A DNA stretch of 64,000 bases from Oscillibacter valericigenes Sjm18-20 (GCA_000283575.1 AP012044.1:62001-126000), one strand, 5' to 3'; shown: positions 17,939-26,683, counted from the stretch's first letter. The notes: a model not told the origin generated them from the sequence alone. Program-made: numbers and translations.

Positions 17939-19030
17939 ATGGAAACGAAAAAAAATTGGACGAGATATCTGATACCCGGCTTCATTTTCCAGTCCGTCGT
18001 CATCGGCGGCGGTTACGGAACCGGCGCTGAGATTGCGCAGTACTTCGGCACCAGCGGCCTGGTGGGCGGCCTGATGGGCATGGTCGTCACCATGCTGGTC
18101 TGGTCGGTGCTCTGCGCGGTGACATTCGAATTCGTGCGACTGTTCAACACCTTCGACTACAACTCCATGATGGGCAAGCTGCTGGGCAGGGCCGGTGTTC
18201 TGTATGAGATTTGCTATTGGATCCTTCTGTTCATCGTTCTGGGCGTGATCAACGCCACCGCGGGCAGCATGCTCAACAGCTTGACCGGCCTGAACGCCTG
18301 GGTCGGTATTATCCTGTTGTCCGTGGGCATCATCCTGCTGGTCATCAAGGGAACGGAGGCCATCGAAAGGGTGCTGTCCTTCTGGTCCTACGTGCTGTAT
18401 GCCGTGTATATTCTGTTTATGATTATCGTTTTCGTCAAATTCGGAAGCGCCATCTCCGCCGAGTTTGCCAAGGGCGAAATTAACGGCGGCTGGTTCGCGA
18501 ACGGACTGAAATACTCCTTTTATAACCTGGGCATTGTCCCCGCCTTGCTGTATACCGTCCGCGGCGCCAACAGCCGCAAAGATGCGGTCGTCTCCGGCCT
18601 TCTGGCCGGAGCCATCGGGATCATTCCCGCGGCGCTGCTGCTGCTGGTCATGGCCTCCGACTTCTCCGCCGTTATCAGCGCGGAGGTTCCTGTCACGGTC
18701 GTGTTCTCCAACCTCAATATGACGTGGCTGTATGCCGTTTTTGAGATCGTCCTGTTCGGCACTCTGATCGAAACCGGCACCGGATTTATCAAGGCTGTAG
18801 ATGACCGAATTGAGAACAGCATCGCTAAGAAAGGAGCCGTCCCCAAGTGGGTTCGTCCCTTTGTTGCAGTCGGTCTGGTCATTACGGGTATCTGCATCTC
18901 CACCTTTGGCCTGACGGGCTTGATCGCCAAGGGCTACGGAACGATCAGCTGGGGCTTTTTGGCCATCTACGTCATTCCCATGCTGACGCTGGGCATCTAC
19001 AAAATTTCAAAAGCCGCCTCTAACAAATAA
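17939..19030 (+). CDS. YkvI-like membrane transporter
   Basis: A 363-residue membrane protein with about ten hydrophobic segments, resembling the B. subtilis YkvI family (APC/NSS-like fold): FQSVVIGGGYGTGAEIAQYF at the N-terminus with the glycine-rich unwound first helix, YSFYNLGIVPALLYTVRG in the middle, and TLIETGTGFIKAVDDRIE before the last helices. The start at 17939 has GAGGAG six bases upstream; an earlier ATG at 17912 lacks one. It is the third gene of the operon with the racemase-like and HisC-like enzymes, so amino-acid transport is the natural inference. The substrate is not known for this family. Confidence 0.78.
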   Translation: METKKNWTRYLIPGFIFQSVVIGGGYGTGAEIAQYFGTSGLVGGLMGMVVTMLVWSVLCAVTFEFVRLFNTFDYNSMMGKLLGRAGVLYEICYWILLFIVLGVINATAGSMLNSLTGLNAWVGIILLSVGIILLVIKGTEAIERVLSFWSYVLYAVYILFMIIVFVKFGSAISAEFAKGEINGGWFANGLKYSFYNLGIVPALLYTVRGANSRKDAVVSGLLAGAIGIIPAALLLLVMASDFSAVISAEVPVTVVFSNLNMTWLYAVFEIVLFGTLIETGTGFIKAVDDRIENSIAKKGAVPKWVRPFVAVGLVITGICISTFGLTGLIAKGYGTISWGFLAIYVIPMLTLGIYKISKAASNK

Positions 19031-19127
19031 AAAGCGGCCTTGCGGTCGGAAGCGGACTGTGCAGAAAATAGGATAAGCCCATCTGACCGGCTTTTTGCCA
19101 TAAGTTTTAAAAAATCATAAAACTGGA

Positions 19128-19168
19128 AGAGCCCACGACTGAGATCAACTCTTAGCCGTGGGCTTTCT
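19128..19168 (+). terminator. Terminator after the transporter gene
   Basis: Arms AGCCCACG (19130-19137) and CGTGGGCT (19157-19164) followed by TTCTCTT. A weak shorter stem lies closer to the stop codon at 19031-19050. Confidence 0.65.
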
Positions 19169-19261
19169 CTTAATAAACCGTCCCTGTCGGATGGATTTTC
19201 CGCCCACGGATCTTGTAAAAATGCAGCAGATAATGCGAACTGCGCAAAATATAAAAAGTTA

Positions 19262-19289
19262 TTGGCAAAATGTGCAAATTGTTTACAAT
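19262..19289 (+). promoter_or_regulatory. Promoter of the cyclic-di-GMP riboswitch
   Basis: -35 TTGGCA (19262-19267), 16-base spacer, -10 TACAAT (19284-19289), directly before the aptamer. Confidence 0.7.
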
Positions 19290-19295
19290 AGAGAC

Positions 19296-19395
19296 AATCT
19301 CCGATACGAGCAAACTTGGCGAAAGTCCAGGACGCAAAGCCACGGGTCTAAGGCATTGTTATGCTATGACAGCCGGGCTGCCGAAGAGCTCACGG
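19296..19395 (+). ncRNA. Cyclic-di-GMP-I riboswitch (GEMM-I)
   Basis: The core is diagnostic of the GEMM-I class: GCAAACTTGG, a GAAA tetraloop that docks into its receptor, then CAGGACGCAAAGCCACGGGT with the conserved GGACGCAAAGCC, and a second hairpin closing with AGCCGGGCTGCCG. It is preceded by a promoter and followed by a terminator hairpin (19406-19439) just before the ribosome site of the next gene, so control is by transcription termination or antitermination. The sequence does not tell whether the ligand turns the gene on or off. The controlled gene is a frameshifted secreted protein. Confidence 0.93.
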
Positions 19396-19405
19396 AACTT
19401 ACAGA

Positions 19406-19439
19406 CTGTGTGCCAGATTCGGCATACAGTTTTTGCTTT
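19406..19439 (+). terminator. Expression-platform terminator of the cyclic-di-GMP riboswitch
   Basis: Stem CTGTGTGCC / GGCATACAG (one G-U pair) with a six-base loop, then TTTTTGCTTT. It lies between the aptamer and the GGGAGG ribosome site. Confidence 0.85.
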
Positions 19440-19460
19440 CTTATAGGGAGGAAATGAAAA

Positions 19461-19797
19461 ATGAAAAAAGGACTCTCACTGCTGCTGGCTATTATTTTAG
19501 TGCTGAGTTTATCGGCGATGCCTGCTGCGGCAAAAGGAAATTCCAATAGCGATAAGTCGGCCACAGACGGCTACTATTATCAAGGATGATACAAAGATTG
19601 AGATAACTGCGAACAATGTGACAGCTATGGTGAACGGGTCCCCGGTTGAAATGAGCCTTCCGGCTGTTAAAAACTGCGGCAGGACCTATTTGGCACTTCG
19701 CTTTTTTACCGAGGCACTTGGTCTGGATACTGAATGGGATAGCGAAAACGGGATCGTTGATATTGACGATACCGTTGCTGCCAATCTGGGGACTTAA
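19461..19797 (+). pseudogene. Secreted copper-amine-oxidase-like stalk-domain protein, frameshifted
   Basis: The ATG at 19461 (GGGAGG upstream) opens a signal peptide of about 24 residues (MKKGLSLLLAIILVLSLSAM, then PAAA) that runs into a stop at 19587 after 42 codons. In the next frame (+1), starting around 19567, the sequence continues as a copper-amine-oxidase N-terminal/stalk-type domain: KIEITANNVTAMVNGSPVEM, LPAVKNCGRTYLALRFFTEA, LGLDTEWDSENGIVDI, ending at 19797. The two halves would make one secreted protein of about 110 residues, a cell-surface module common in Clostridia. A one-base insertion (or two-base loss) between about 19540 and 19590 separates them. This could be true decay or a read error. 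It is the only gene under the riboswitch. Confidence 0.8.
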
Positions 19798-20018
19798 TGC
19801 AATGTAAAAAATCCGCATAAGCAAGCGTTTTCCCCATTTAACCGGTTTTTCGGATGTGGTTCGCTGCCTTTTACAATGGTGTTTGTAGCATCATTTCATT
19901 GAAGCCGGGGAAACCTTTTATAATCTGCGCAATTTATTTTGCTCAAACCGACGGCCCCTGAAGCGGTGCAAGGCAGGTTGCAAGTGGTCGTAAACCCGGC
20001 TTTCAATAAAACAACAAA

Positions 20019-20051
20019 CAAGACCCTCGGGAGTAAATCCTGAGGGTCTTG
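20019..20051 (-). terminator. Terminator of reverse rubrerythrin
   Basis: Perfect 10-bp stem CAAGACCCTC / GAGGGTCTTG; on the minus strand it is followed by TTTGTTGTTTTATT. It lies about 50 bases past the rubrerythrin stop. Confidence 0.8.
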
Positions 20052-20102
20052 TCGTATCTTTCAATTGTCTGCCGTTACGATGCCTATATGGACTGTCTAA
20101 AA

Positions 20103-20672
20103 TTACTTACCGAAGTAACGCTTCAGAAGACCTGCGAAGGCTTTTCCATGACGGGCCTCATCCCGGGCCATCTCATGGACGGTATCGTGAATGGCGTCCA
20201 GATTATACTGCTTGGCCAGCTTAGCCAGCTCAAACTTGCCCTGGGTGGCGCCGTTCTCGGCCTCGACACGCATCTCCAGATTCTTCTTGGAGGAATCCGT
20301 GAGGACCTCGCCCAGCAGCTCCGCAAATTTGGCGGCGTGCTCAGCCTCCTCCAGTCCGGCTTTGTGCCAGTAGTCGCCGATTTCGGGATAGCCCTCGCGA
20401 TAGGCGGCGCGGCTCATAGCCAGATACATACCGACTTCCGTGCACTCACCGGTGAAGTTGGCGTGCAGACCATCCACAATTTGCTCCTGCACATCGGTGG
20501 GAACGTTCTCACCAAAAGACTTACCCACACCGATCACATGTTCGGCGGCCCAAGTCATCTCGCCCTTCTGCTCCGTGAACTTGGAGCCGGGGACACCGCA
20601 CTGGGGGCACTTCTCGGGGGGATTTTCGCCTTCAAACACGTAACCACAAACAGAGCAAACCCACTTTTTCAT
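20103..20672 (-). CDS. Reverse rubrerythrin
   Basis: Non-haem di-iron peroxidase that removes hydrogen peroxide (and, in clostridia, oxygen) with electrons from NADH via other redox proteins. The 189-residue protein has the rubredoxin domain at the N-terminus ([26 protein letters not shown] written in parts: CSVCG about 6-10 and CPQCG about 22-26) followed by the ferritin-like four-helix domain with EXXH-type metal motifs ([40 protein letters not shown]). This order is opposite to classical rubrerythrin, hence reverse rubrerythrin, known in clostridia as a major part of oxidative-stress defence. AGGAGG precedes the ATG. It is monocistronic with its own terminator. Confidence 0.93.
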   Translation of the reverse strand: MKKWVCSVCGYVFEGENPPEKCPQCGVPGSKFTEQKGEMTWAAEHVIGVGKSFGENVPTDVQEQIVDGLHANFTGECTEVGMYLAMSRAAYREGYPEIGDYWHKAGLEEAEHAAKFAELLGEVLTDSSKKNLEMRVEAENGATQGKFELAKLAKQYNLDAIHDTVHEMARDEARHGKAFAGLLKRYFGK

Positions 20673-20794
20673 AATTATTTCCTCCTAATAAATTTCATTT
20701 TCCAATCGGCTGACTGGAACTTGCTGTGTTTCCTTGTTTATGATATGAGTATATACGAATACACGCATACAGTAAGTTGCATATGCCACTTATC

Positions 20795-21386
20795 TTAAAT
20801 TTTAATATCTTTATACGCGTTACAGAGTTTGTCGGCAAATGCCGCCGCCCGGGTGGCTTTTGCCTCATCCATAAATACGGTGTCGTAACCCAGATGACGT
20901 TCCGCCAGCACACCCAGGTATTTGAGCTGGGAGTGCCTGCAATAACGTTGCATACCGCCTCCCTCAGATCGGCCCCTATCTCCGGCGGATAGCCGCAGGT
21001 AGTCACCAGAGCTACCGGCTTTCCCATCCACAGCGCCGGACCCTTTGCCTTACCGTAGTATTTGTTCATGCCGTATACCAGCCGGTCCAATACCGACTTC
21101 ATCGGCGGAGTGCAGTACCAGGAGTAAATCGGCGTTGCGAGTACCAGAAGGTCGCAGGCCAGAACCGCGTCAAAAATTTCCTGCATATCGTCCCGCTGCA
21201 CACACCCGAAAATCATCCAGTCTCTCTGGCACGCCCGACAGGCTTTGCACGGATTCAGATTCTTGTCGTAAAGCCGAATCGTTTCGTAGTTGTGTCCCCG
21301 CTCCTCCATCCACCGCACAAACGGTTTCAGCACAGCGGCGGTATTCCCGTTTTCCGCGGACTTCCTTGTAAAATACAGATTTTTAT
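20795..21386 (-). pseudogene. Flavodoxin-fold NAD(P)H-dependent FMN reductase, decayed
   Basis: Read on the minus strand, three frames join into one flavodoxin-fold protein of about 195 residues. KICILQGSPRKTG, the FMN-phosphate loop, is in one frame. NGNTAAVLKPFVRWMEERGH to GADLREAVCNVIAG, including the cysteine motif CKACRACQRDW and LVLATPIYSWYCTPPMKSVL, is in a second. QLKYLGVLAERHLGYDTVF to the stop is in a third. The breaks fall near 21340 and 20950. The expected start codon is ATA (21384-21386) after a good GAGGAG, so the start has mutated as well. Three lesions make this a genuine pseudogene rather than a read error. The family reduces FMN or quinones. Confidence 0.78.
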
Positions 21387-21868
21387 TTTCGTTTCTCCTC
21401 TCCGATGCAGCGCTGATTTACCAGGGTATTGACAAAATGTGCCGCAGGAAGCATAACAACCGTTCCCGTAGCGGCAGTCTTCCCTTTTCACGGCCCTTTA
21501 ATCATGAAAACCGATGGCCACACCTGTTTTTGCAGCCATCGGTTTCGGATTTGTATGCGGCGCCTGTCCGCTGCATATTTATAGTCCTTTTTTCAAAGAC
21601 CGTTCTAGATTGCAATAAGCATAGACTGTAGCGGCCGCGCGCCGTGCAGGTAATTTCCCGCCTCGGGAGTACCGGAGAGTATTCCTGAAAGCCCCGTACG
21701 CGCCTGCCCGTGCAGCTGCCGTCCGGTATCTCAAGCGGTAAGTTACATCCGTACCATCTCATTATAATATTCCGGCCTTGACGCGGGACGCCGCTACTTC
21801 CGTATCGCTGTACAATAACGGGCATAATGGCCGTGGAAGACTGGGTGTCTGCCGGTGGCATTGACGAA
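21387..21868 (+). other. Long gap between the flavodoxin relic and ilvA
   Basis: No gene could be supported here. It holds one clear hairpin, AACCGATGGC / GCCATCGGTT at 21509-21544, without a good T-run. The rest has stop codons in all frames at short intervals and probably consists of decayed sequence. Confidence 0.5.
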
Positions 21869-23062
21869 TCAGCGGTTCAGCAGCCTGTAACCAGCGGCAA
21901 CCAGCTCCCGCTCAACATCATCCACGTGCTGCAGGTCCCGGGTCTCCAGGACCATGGAGACCAAGCAGGCGCCTACATCGGAATTCCTGTCCTCCCGGGA
22001 GTGGTTGATGCTGATAATATTGGCGCCGGTCTTTGCCAGAATCTGCAGCAGCCGGAGGAGGCTTCCGGGCTTATCGGCCACTTTGGTGGAAAACTCGGCG
22101 ATACGGCCGGTTTTGGTCAGGCCCTTGGTGATAATACGGGACAGCGTTGTCACATCCACGTTGCCTCCGGAGACCACGCATACGGTCTTTTTGTTGGCGG
22201 CATCCACTTTGCCGAACATCACGGCGGCCACCGGCGTGGCACCCGCACCTTCCGCTACGGTTTTCTGGTCTTCCATCAGCGCCAGAATGGCGGTGGCGAT
22301 CTCATCTTCCTTCACGGTGACGATCTCGTCCACGTACTTCCGGCACAGCGCGAAGGTCTTGTCGCCCGGGGTCAGGACATGGATGCCGTCGGCGATGGTG
22401 TCGCCGTCGGGTACGGTGCAGATCTGGCCGGACTTGCAGGAGGTATACATGGCGGCCACGTTGGCCGCCTGCACGCCGATGATCTTGCAGGAGGGCTTCA
22501 GGCTCTTGATGGCAACCGCGATGCCGCTGATCAGGCCGCCGCCGCCAATGGGAACCACCACCTGATCGACCTCGGGAAGCTGCTCCAGGATTTCCAGACC
22601 AATGGTGCCCTGTCCGGCCATGACGTATTCGTCGTTAAACGGATGGGCAAAGGTATAGCCCTTTTCCTTGGTGAGACGTGCGGCCTCTGCGGCGGCGTCA
22701 TCATATACGCCCGGAACCAGAACCACCTCGGCGCCGTAGCCCTTGGTCGCTTCCACCTTGCTGATGGGCGCGCCAGCGGGCATACAGATGACGGACTTGA
22801 TGCCGAGCTTTGTGGCAGAAAGGGCAATGCCCTGTGCGTGGTTGCCTGCGGAACAGGCAACCACGCCGTGGGCCCGCTCATCCTCCGTCAGAGAGCGGAT
22901 CTTATTGTAAGCGCCCCGGAGCTTAAATGCGCCGGTGAGCTGCAGGTTTTCCGACTTAATATACACATTTTTCCCCAGATGCTTCGCAGGATTCAGCGGT
23001 GTGATTCTGGCCACACCCTTCAGCGCCTGCTGCGCGTCCTGGATCATTTTCAATGTCAGCAT
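21869..23062 (-). CDS. ilvA: Threonine ammonia-lyase (IlvA/TdcB type with ACT domain)
   Basis: PLP enzyme converting threonine to 2-oxobutyrate and ammonia, either as the first step of isoleucine synthesis or for threonine fermentation. The 397-residue protein has the PLP lysine Lys47 in LTGAFKLRGAYNK, the phosphate loop CSAGNHAQGIALSA, and the tetraglycine PIGGGGLISG. A C-terminal ACT domain (about 320-397, STKVADKPGSLLRLLQIL onwards) would allow amino-acid feedback. This length and single ACT domain match the shorter clostridial form rather than the 500-residue E. coli IlvA. The upstream region (23063-23110) is AT-rich with a TATAAT on the minus strand. No T-box was seen. Confidence 0.92.
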   Translation of the reverse strand: MLTLKMIQDAQQALKGVARITPLNPAKHLGKNVYIKSENLQLTGAFKLRGAYNKIRSLTEDERAHGVVACSAGNHAQGIALSATKLGIKSVICMPAGAPISKVEATKGYGAEVVLVPGVYDDAAAEAARLTKEKGYTFAHPFNDEYVMAGQGTIGLEILEQLPEVDQVVVPIGGGGLISGIAVAIKSLKPSCKIIGVQAANVAAMYTSCKSGQICTVPDGDTIADGIHVLTPGDKTFALCRKYVDEIVTVKEDEIATAILALMEDQKTVAEGAGATPVAAVMFGKVDAANKKTVCVVSGGNVDVTTLSRIITKGLTKTGRIAEFSTKVADKPGSLLRLLQILAKTGANIISINHSREDRNSDVGACLVSMVLETRDLQHVDDVERELVAAGYRLLNR

Positions 23063-23251
23063 AATAAATTATTCGAAACGTCCCTATATTATATACATAT
23101 ATTTTACAAAATGTCCTTAATGTAAATACATATTGCGCGCAGAAGCAGTGCGTCTGCCCCGCTACAGCCAAATGAAAGCATTGCAAAAGCCTGCGTCAAA
23201 AAGAGGGGCCTAGCGCCGGAAAGAATGTATAAACAGTCGCCCCGGCGCGAT

Positions 23252-24512
23252 TGGACTGCACTCCTAAAGTTAGACAGTATGATATAAATAACTTTGGGGG
23301 TGTTTTAATGCCAAAAGGGATAGCATATTCAGAAAAATTCAAGCACCGGGTTGTGGAAGATATGCGTGAGAACCGATTAGCCCATAAAGAAACAGCTCGT
23401 AAATATGGGATCAATGACCGTAAGTCCGCAATTGGGAGCATATCTACCTTGAAGAAGGACCGGAGGGATTGTATATTGAACGGCGTGGGCGAGGCTGCAA
23501 AAGGCATCCGCTACAATTGGGCAAGAAAATTGAGGAAGACCTAATTGCTGAAAATCAACGGTTACGAGCGGAGAACGACTACCTAAAAAATTGAATGCCT
23601 TGGTTTTAAAAGAGGAACGCCGCGATAAAAGGCGCAGGTGATCTGGGAACTAAGGCAAAAACATAAGGTATCACTGTTGATCGAAGTGTCTGGTTTGCCT
23701 CGTGCAACCTATTATTACTATGTCAAACGCAGGACACGGCCGGACAAGTACAGTGAAACCAAAAATCAGATCACCAAAATCTATACTGAGATCTAAGGCC
23801 GTTACGGATACCGACGTATCACAGCCGAAATGCACAATCGCGGGCATAGCATCCAATCATAAGACTGTACGGCGGCTGATGAGGGAGCTCGGAATTGCCT
23901 GTCGGGTCAGGATGAAAAAGTATTGCTCCTACAAAGGCGAGACTGGTAAAATCGCCCCCAATTTGCTGAAGCGAGATTTTGAGGCAAGAACGCCGAATCA
24001 AAAATGGGTTACAGATGTCACTGAGTTCAACCTGTTTGGGCGGAAACTGTTACTTGTCACCGGTTTTGGACTTATGCAGTCAGGATATTGTCAGTTATAC
24101 CGTTTCAGACAAGCCGGTGTTGTCTATGGTGACTGAAATGTTGGATAAGGCATTTGCAATCCTTCCAAATGGAACAGAACGCATCCTTCATTCCGACCAA
24201 GGTTGGCAGTATCGGCGCAAGCAATACCAACAAATGCTTGCAGATAAAGGAATTCGGCAAAGTATGAGCCTAAAGGGTAACTGTCTTGATAACGCTGTGA
24301 TGGAAATTCTTTGGCCTACTTAAAAGTGAATTGCTGTATTTGCAGGAGTTTGACTCAATACAGAATTTTAAGGCTGAGCTTATAGAATATCTGGATTATT
24401 ACAATAACCGTCGTATCAAAAGAAAACTGAGAGGATTGCCGCATGCTTTACACGGACAACAAGCCCTCTCAGTCGCTTAGCAAAAAATATTTAACTTTTG
24501 GGGGGCAATTCA
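23252..24512 (+). mobile_element. Decayed IS3-family insertion sequence
   Basis: About 1.26 kb bounded by imperfect inverted repeats: left TGGACTGCACTCCTAAAGTT (23252 onwards) and right end, read inward, TGAATTGCCCCCCAAAAGTT. The shared pattern TG-A-TGC-C-C-AAAGTTA is of the IS3 type. Inside are relics of both orfA and orfB. No convincing target-site duplication remains. All transposase frames are broken, so the element cannot move by itself. Confidence 0.85.
23308..24480 (+). pseudogene. IS3-family transposase orfA-orfB, multiply broken
   Basis: OrfA starts at 23308 (MPKGIAYSEKFKHRVVEDMR, an HTH_Tnp_1-like start) and loses frame near 23430; its later part, KIEEDLIAENQRLRAENDYL, lies in another frame. 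OrfB relics follow: [20 protein letters not shown], a stop (TAA near 23793), [16 protein letters not shown], and the integrase core with [15 protein letters not shown] (first catalytic Asp). [20 protein letters not shown] and HSDQGWQYRR (second Asp) come after another frameshift near 24060. The end is KGNCLDNAVMEILWPT, where the catalytic Glu region breaks off. At least four lesions are visible. Confidence 0.88.
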
Positions 24513-24599
24513 CCATTTATGCGGTATTTTTTATTGTTTTATTATGATTTGTCTCGGAAGCTTATCAAATCACTTTGTATTATAAAGAGGATGCTGTGG

Positions 24600-24766
24600 A
24601 TTAATTCAAATCACCTCCACAATATGGTTCAATTGAGGCTTCAACCACAGCCCTTTGCAGATTTGTTAATCAGTTAGATACCGCCGGACGGTTTATGTGG
24701 AACAAGGTAACAAGAGCAAAGAGTCCTGTGGATACAGCATCAAACATTACATTCGGAGGTATCATT
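24600..24766 (+). ncRNA. Candidate bridge RNA region of the IS110 element
   Basis: The stretch before the IS110 recombinase gene is non-coding and can fold into three hairpins in a row: TGGTT-c-AA / TT-c-AACCA (24625-24647), ACCG / CGGT (24680-24692) and CTGT / ACAG (24726-24737). In IS110-group elements the left non-coding end is known to encode a structured bridge RNA that pairs with donor and target DNA. Position and structure fit, but the pairing loops cannot be assigned without knowing the element ends and the target. Boundaries are approximate. Confidence 0.4.
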
Positions 24767-25942
24767 ATGGTTTGCGTAGGCATTGACGTGGCAAAGGACA
24801 AGCACGACTGCTTCATAATCAACTCAGAGGGTGAAGTCCTTGGGGATGTCTTCACCATCCCCATCAATATGGAGGGGTTCCATTGCCTGTTGGAACGAAT
24901 CCGCGCCTGCACCACCGCCCAGGGCAAAATAAAGGTAGGGCTTGAGGCAACCGGACACTACAGCTACAACATTCTCGGGTTCCATCTTGACAACGGTCTT
25001 CCCGCCTATGTCTTGAACCCCTTGCACACCAACCTGTACCGAAAAAGCCTCAGCCTTAGAAAGACAAAGACCGACCGGGTAGATGCGCGAACGATTGCAG
25101 CTATGCTTTTATCCAATGTGGGCCTCAAACCCTACACAGACACAGCTTACCACAACGAGGAGCTAAAATCACTGACGAGATACCGTTTCGATAAGGTGAA
25201 GGAACGGGCAAAGCTGGAATCCCCCATCGCCAGACTGGTCTGCACTCTGTTCCCGGAAATGGAAAAGCTGGTTCCGTCTCTCCATATGCCCTCTGTTTAT
25301 GCGCTGCTAAGCGAGTTCCCTGGGGCTAAATATATTGCCGACGCACATCTTACACGGTTAAAAGCGCGTCTGCTGGAAGCCTCCAGCAGACGCTATAAGA
25401 GGGATATGGCCGTAGAAATCCGCGAGGCCGCCAAAGCATCTATTGGCTCCGTACTGCCAGCAAAGTGGCTGGAACTGCGGCACACCATTCATCTCATTCG
25501 GGAACTGGACTCCGAGATTGAAGAAATTGAAGCTGCAATTCAAGCAATTATGGATGAGATGCATTCGCCCATTACCACCATCCCCGGCATTGGAACTCGG
25601 ATGGGCGCTATGATCCTTGCTGAGGTTGGAGACTTTTCCCACTTTAATTCCCCGGATAAGGTGTTGGCTTATGCCGGTCTTTCGCCCTTTACCTACCAAT
25701 CCGGGCAGCTTACAAACTGCTATGCCCACATGGAAAAGCGCGGTTCCAGATATTTGCGCTTTGCTCTTTACAACGCTGCCAAATATGGTTGCCATTGGGA
25801 TCCGCTCTTTGCTTCATACCTCGCTAAAAAACGAGCCGAGGGAAAGCATTACAACGTTGCTATCTCTCATGCCGCCAAGAAACTGATGCGGCTTATTTTT
25901 GCTCTGGAGAAATTCCGAGAACCGTATCGCCTTGCGGCCTGA
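24767..25942 (+). CDS. IS110-family transposase (DEDD recombinase)
   Basis: A 391-residue recombinase with the RuvC-like DEDD domain at the N-terminus (VGIDVAKDKHDCFI with the first Asp; VGLEATGHYSYNI; KTKTDRVDARTIAAML) and the C-terminal Tnp2-type domain (ITTIPGIGTRMGAMILAEVG, YAGLSPFTYQSGQ, KRGSRYLRFALYNAA) bearing the catalytic serine region. The ATG at 24767 has GGAGG nine bases upstream; an upstream in-frame ATG at 24695 lies in the probable bridge-RNA region and has no ribosome site. The frame is intact, so the element may still be active. It sits directly beside the dead IS3 element. Confidence 0.93.
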   Translation: MVCVGIDVAKDKHDCFIINSEGEVLGDVFTIPINMEGFHCLLERIRACTTAQGKIKVGLEATGHYSYNILGFHLDNGLPAYVLNPLHTNLYRKSLSLRKTKTDRVDARTIAAMLLSNVGLKPYTDTAYHNEELKSLTRYRFDKVKERAKLESPIARLVCTLFPEMEKLVPSLHMPSVYALLSEFPGAKYIADAHLTRLKARLLEASSRRYKRDMAVEIREAAKASIGSVLPAKWLELRHTIHLIRELDSEIEEIEAAIQAIMDEMHSPITTIPGIGTRMGAMILAEVGDFSHFNSPDKVLAYAGLSPFTYQSGQLTNCYAHMEKRGSRYLRFALYNAAKYGCHWDPLFASYLAKKRAEGKHYNVAISHAAKKLMRLIFALEKFREPYRLAA

Positions 25943-26058
25943 TAGCCTCTTATTAGCTCGCACGCGCTCTATTGAGTGCCTGTTTTGCAATGCCTTTTTT
26001 AAACCATCTCTCTTTACACAACTTCCCTCTTTTGGGACTTGACTTTTAATAGTTAGTC

Positions 26059-26679
26059 TCAGTTGCTGACTGTATCAATGCCCGCCTGGGCCTGTTTCTC
26101 CGCCGACAGAGCCTCGATATAATAGAACGGCTGGGGCTTCTCCCCGCCGCCGGGATAATTGGTTCCCTCCCGCAGGATTCCGGTTACCTTGATCCACGAA
26201 GTCTCCGAAATCCAATCGGAAAGATCCCGGTCCGTCTGGAACTCGAAATCCACATAGCCGCCGGTGCAGTAGGGACAGGTCGGCCCTTTCCGCCCCACGA
26301 ACGTATAATCGCCAAAGGTGAGATAATAGCCCTCAATTTCAACGATTTTCCCGACATAATCATCGAAGTTCATATACCAGTCGTTGATCTGCGTCATGTA
26401 CAGATTGTCGCCCACCACAATATCGGGTTCCGCGTCGCTATACTGTTTCTGATCGGTCGCGATGTCATAGGGATAGTCATCATGAGGATTTTCCAACTCT
26501 GGATTATAAGAAGCGGAGCCGGAGGAGCTTCCTGTGGGCGCGGCAGGAGTAACGGCGGCAGAAGAAACCGCCTCGCTTCCCAACGCGGACGCAGCAGCTG
26601 AATGGTCGTCGGATCTTTTACCGCAGGCGGATAGCAGTAAAAGAATGCAAAAAGGGAAAATCAGAATGGTTTTTTTCAC
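26059..26679 (-). CDS. Lipoprotein of the metal-uptake operon, TIGR03943-related
   Basis: A 206-residue lipoprotein: signal peptide with lipobox LLSAC, a Ser/Ala-rich spacer (about 22-55), and a C-terminal domain. That domain, with DDYVGKIVEIEGYYLTFGDYTFVGR, CPYCTGGYVDFEF and SWIKVTGILREGTNYPGG, resembles the OB-like C-terminal part of TIGR03943/DUF1980 proteins, which accompany zinc transporters and GTPases. The CxxC of CPYC could bind metal. The start is a GTG at 26679 with GGAAAGGATG upstream. It is the last gene of the operon, 4 bases after the permease gene. Role in zinc handling is inferred from context. Confidence 0.72.
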   Translation of the reverse strand: MKKTILIFPFCILLLLSACGKRSDDHSAAASALGSEAVSSAAVTPAAPTGSSSGSASYNPELENPHDDYPYDIATDQKQYSDAEPDIVVGDNLYMTQINDWYMNFDDYVGKIVEIEGYYLTFGDYTFVGRKGPTCPYCTGGYVDFEFQTDRDLSDWISETSWIKVTGILREGTNYPGGGEKPQPFYYIEALSAEKQAQAGIDTVSN

Positions 26680-26683
26680 GAAA

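Larger units (their letters stand above)
24513..26045 (+). mobile_element. IS110-family insertion sequence (ends approximate)
   Basis: The intact recombinase with about 250 bases of non-coding sequence on its left and 100 on its right. IS110 elements have no long terminal inverted repeats and make no clear target duplication, so the ends cannot be read directly. The right end is probably within the AT-rich stretch with CTTGACTTTTAATAGTTAG at 26038-26056, just before the divergent lipoprotein gene stop. Confidence 0.45.

Noticed and set aside
21827..23125. A 432-codon plus-strand frame opposite ilvA
   Set aside because: Shadow frame; the minus-strand enzyme is complete with PLP lysine, glycine loop and ACT domain.
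23062..23250. Possible T-box leader for ilvA
   Set aside because: No T-box sequence, specifier-loop stem or antiterminator was found in the short AT-rich upstream region.
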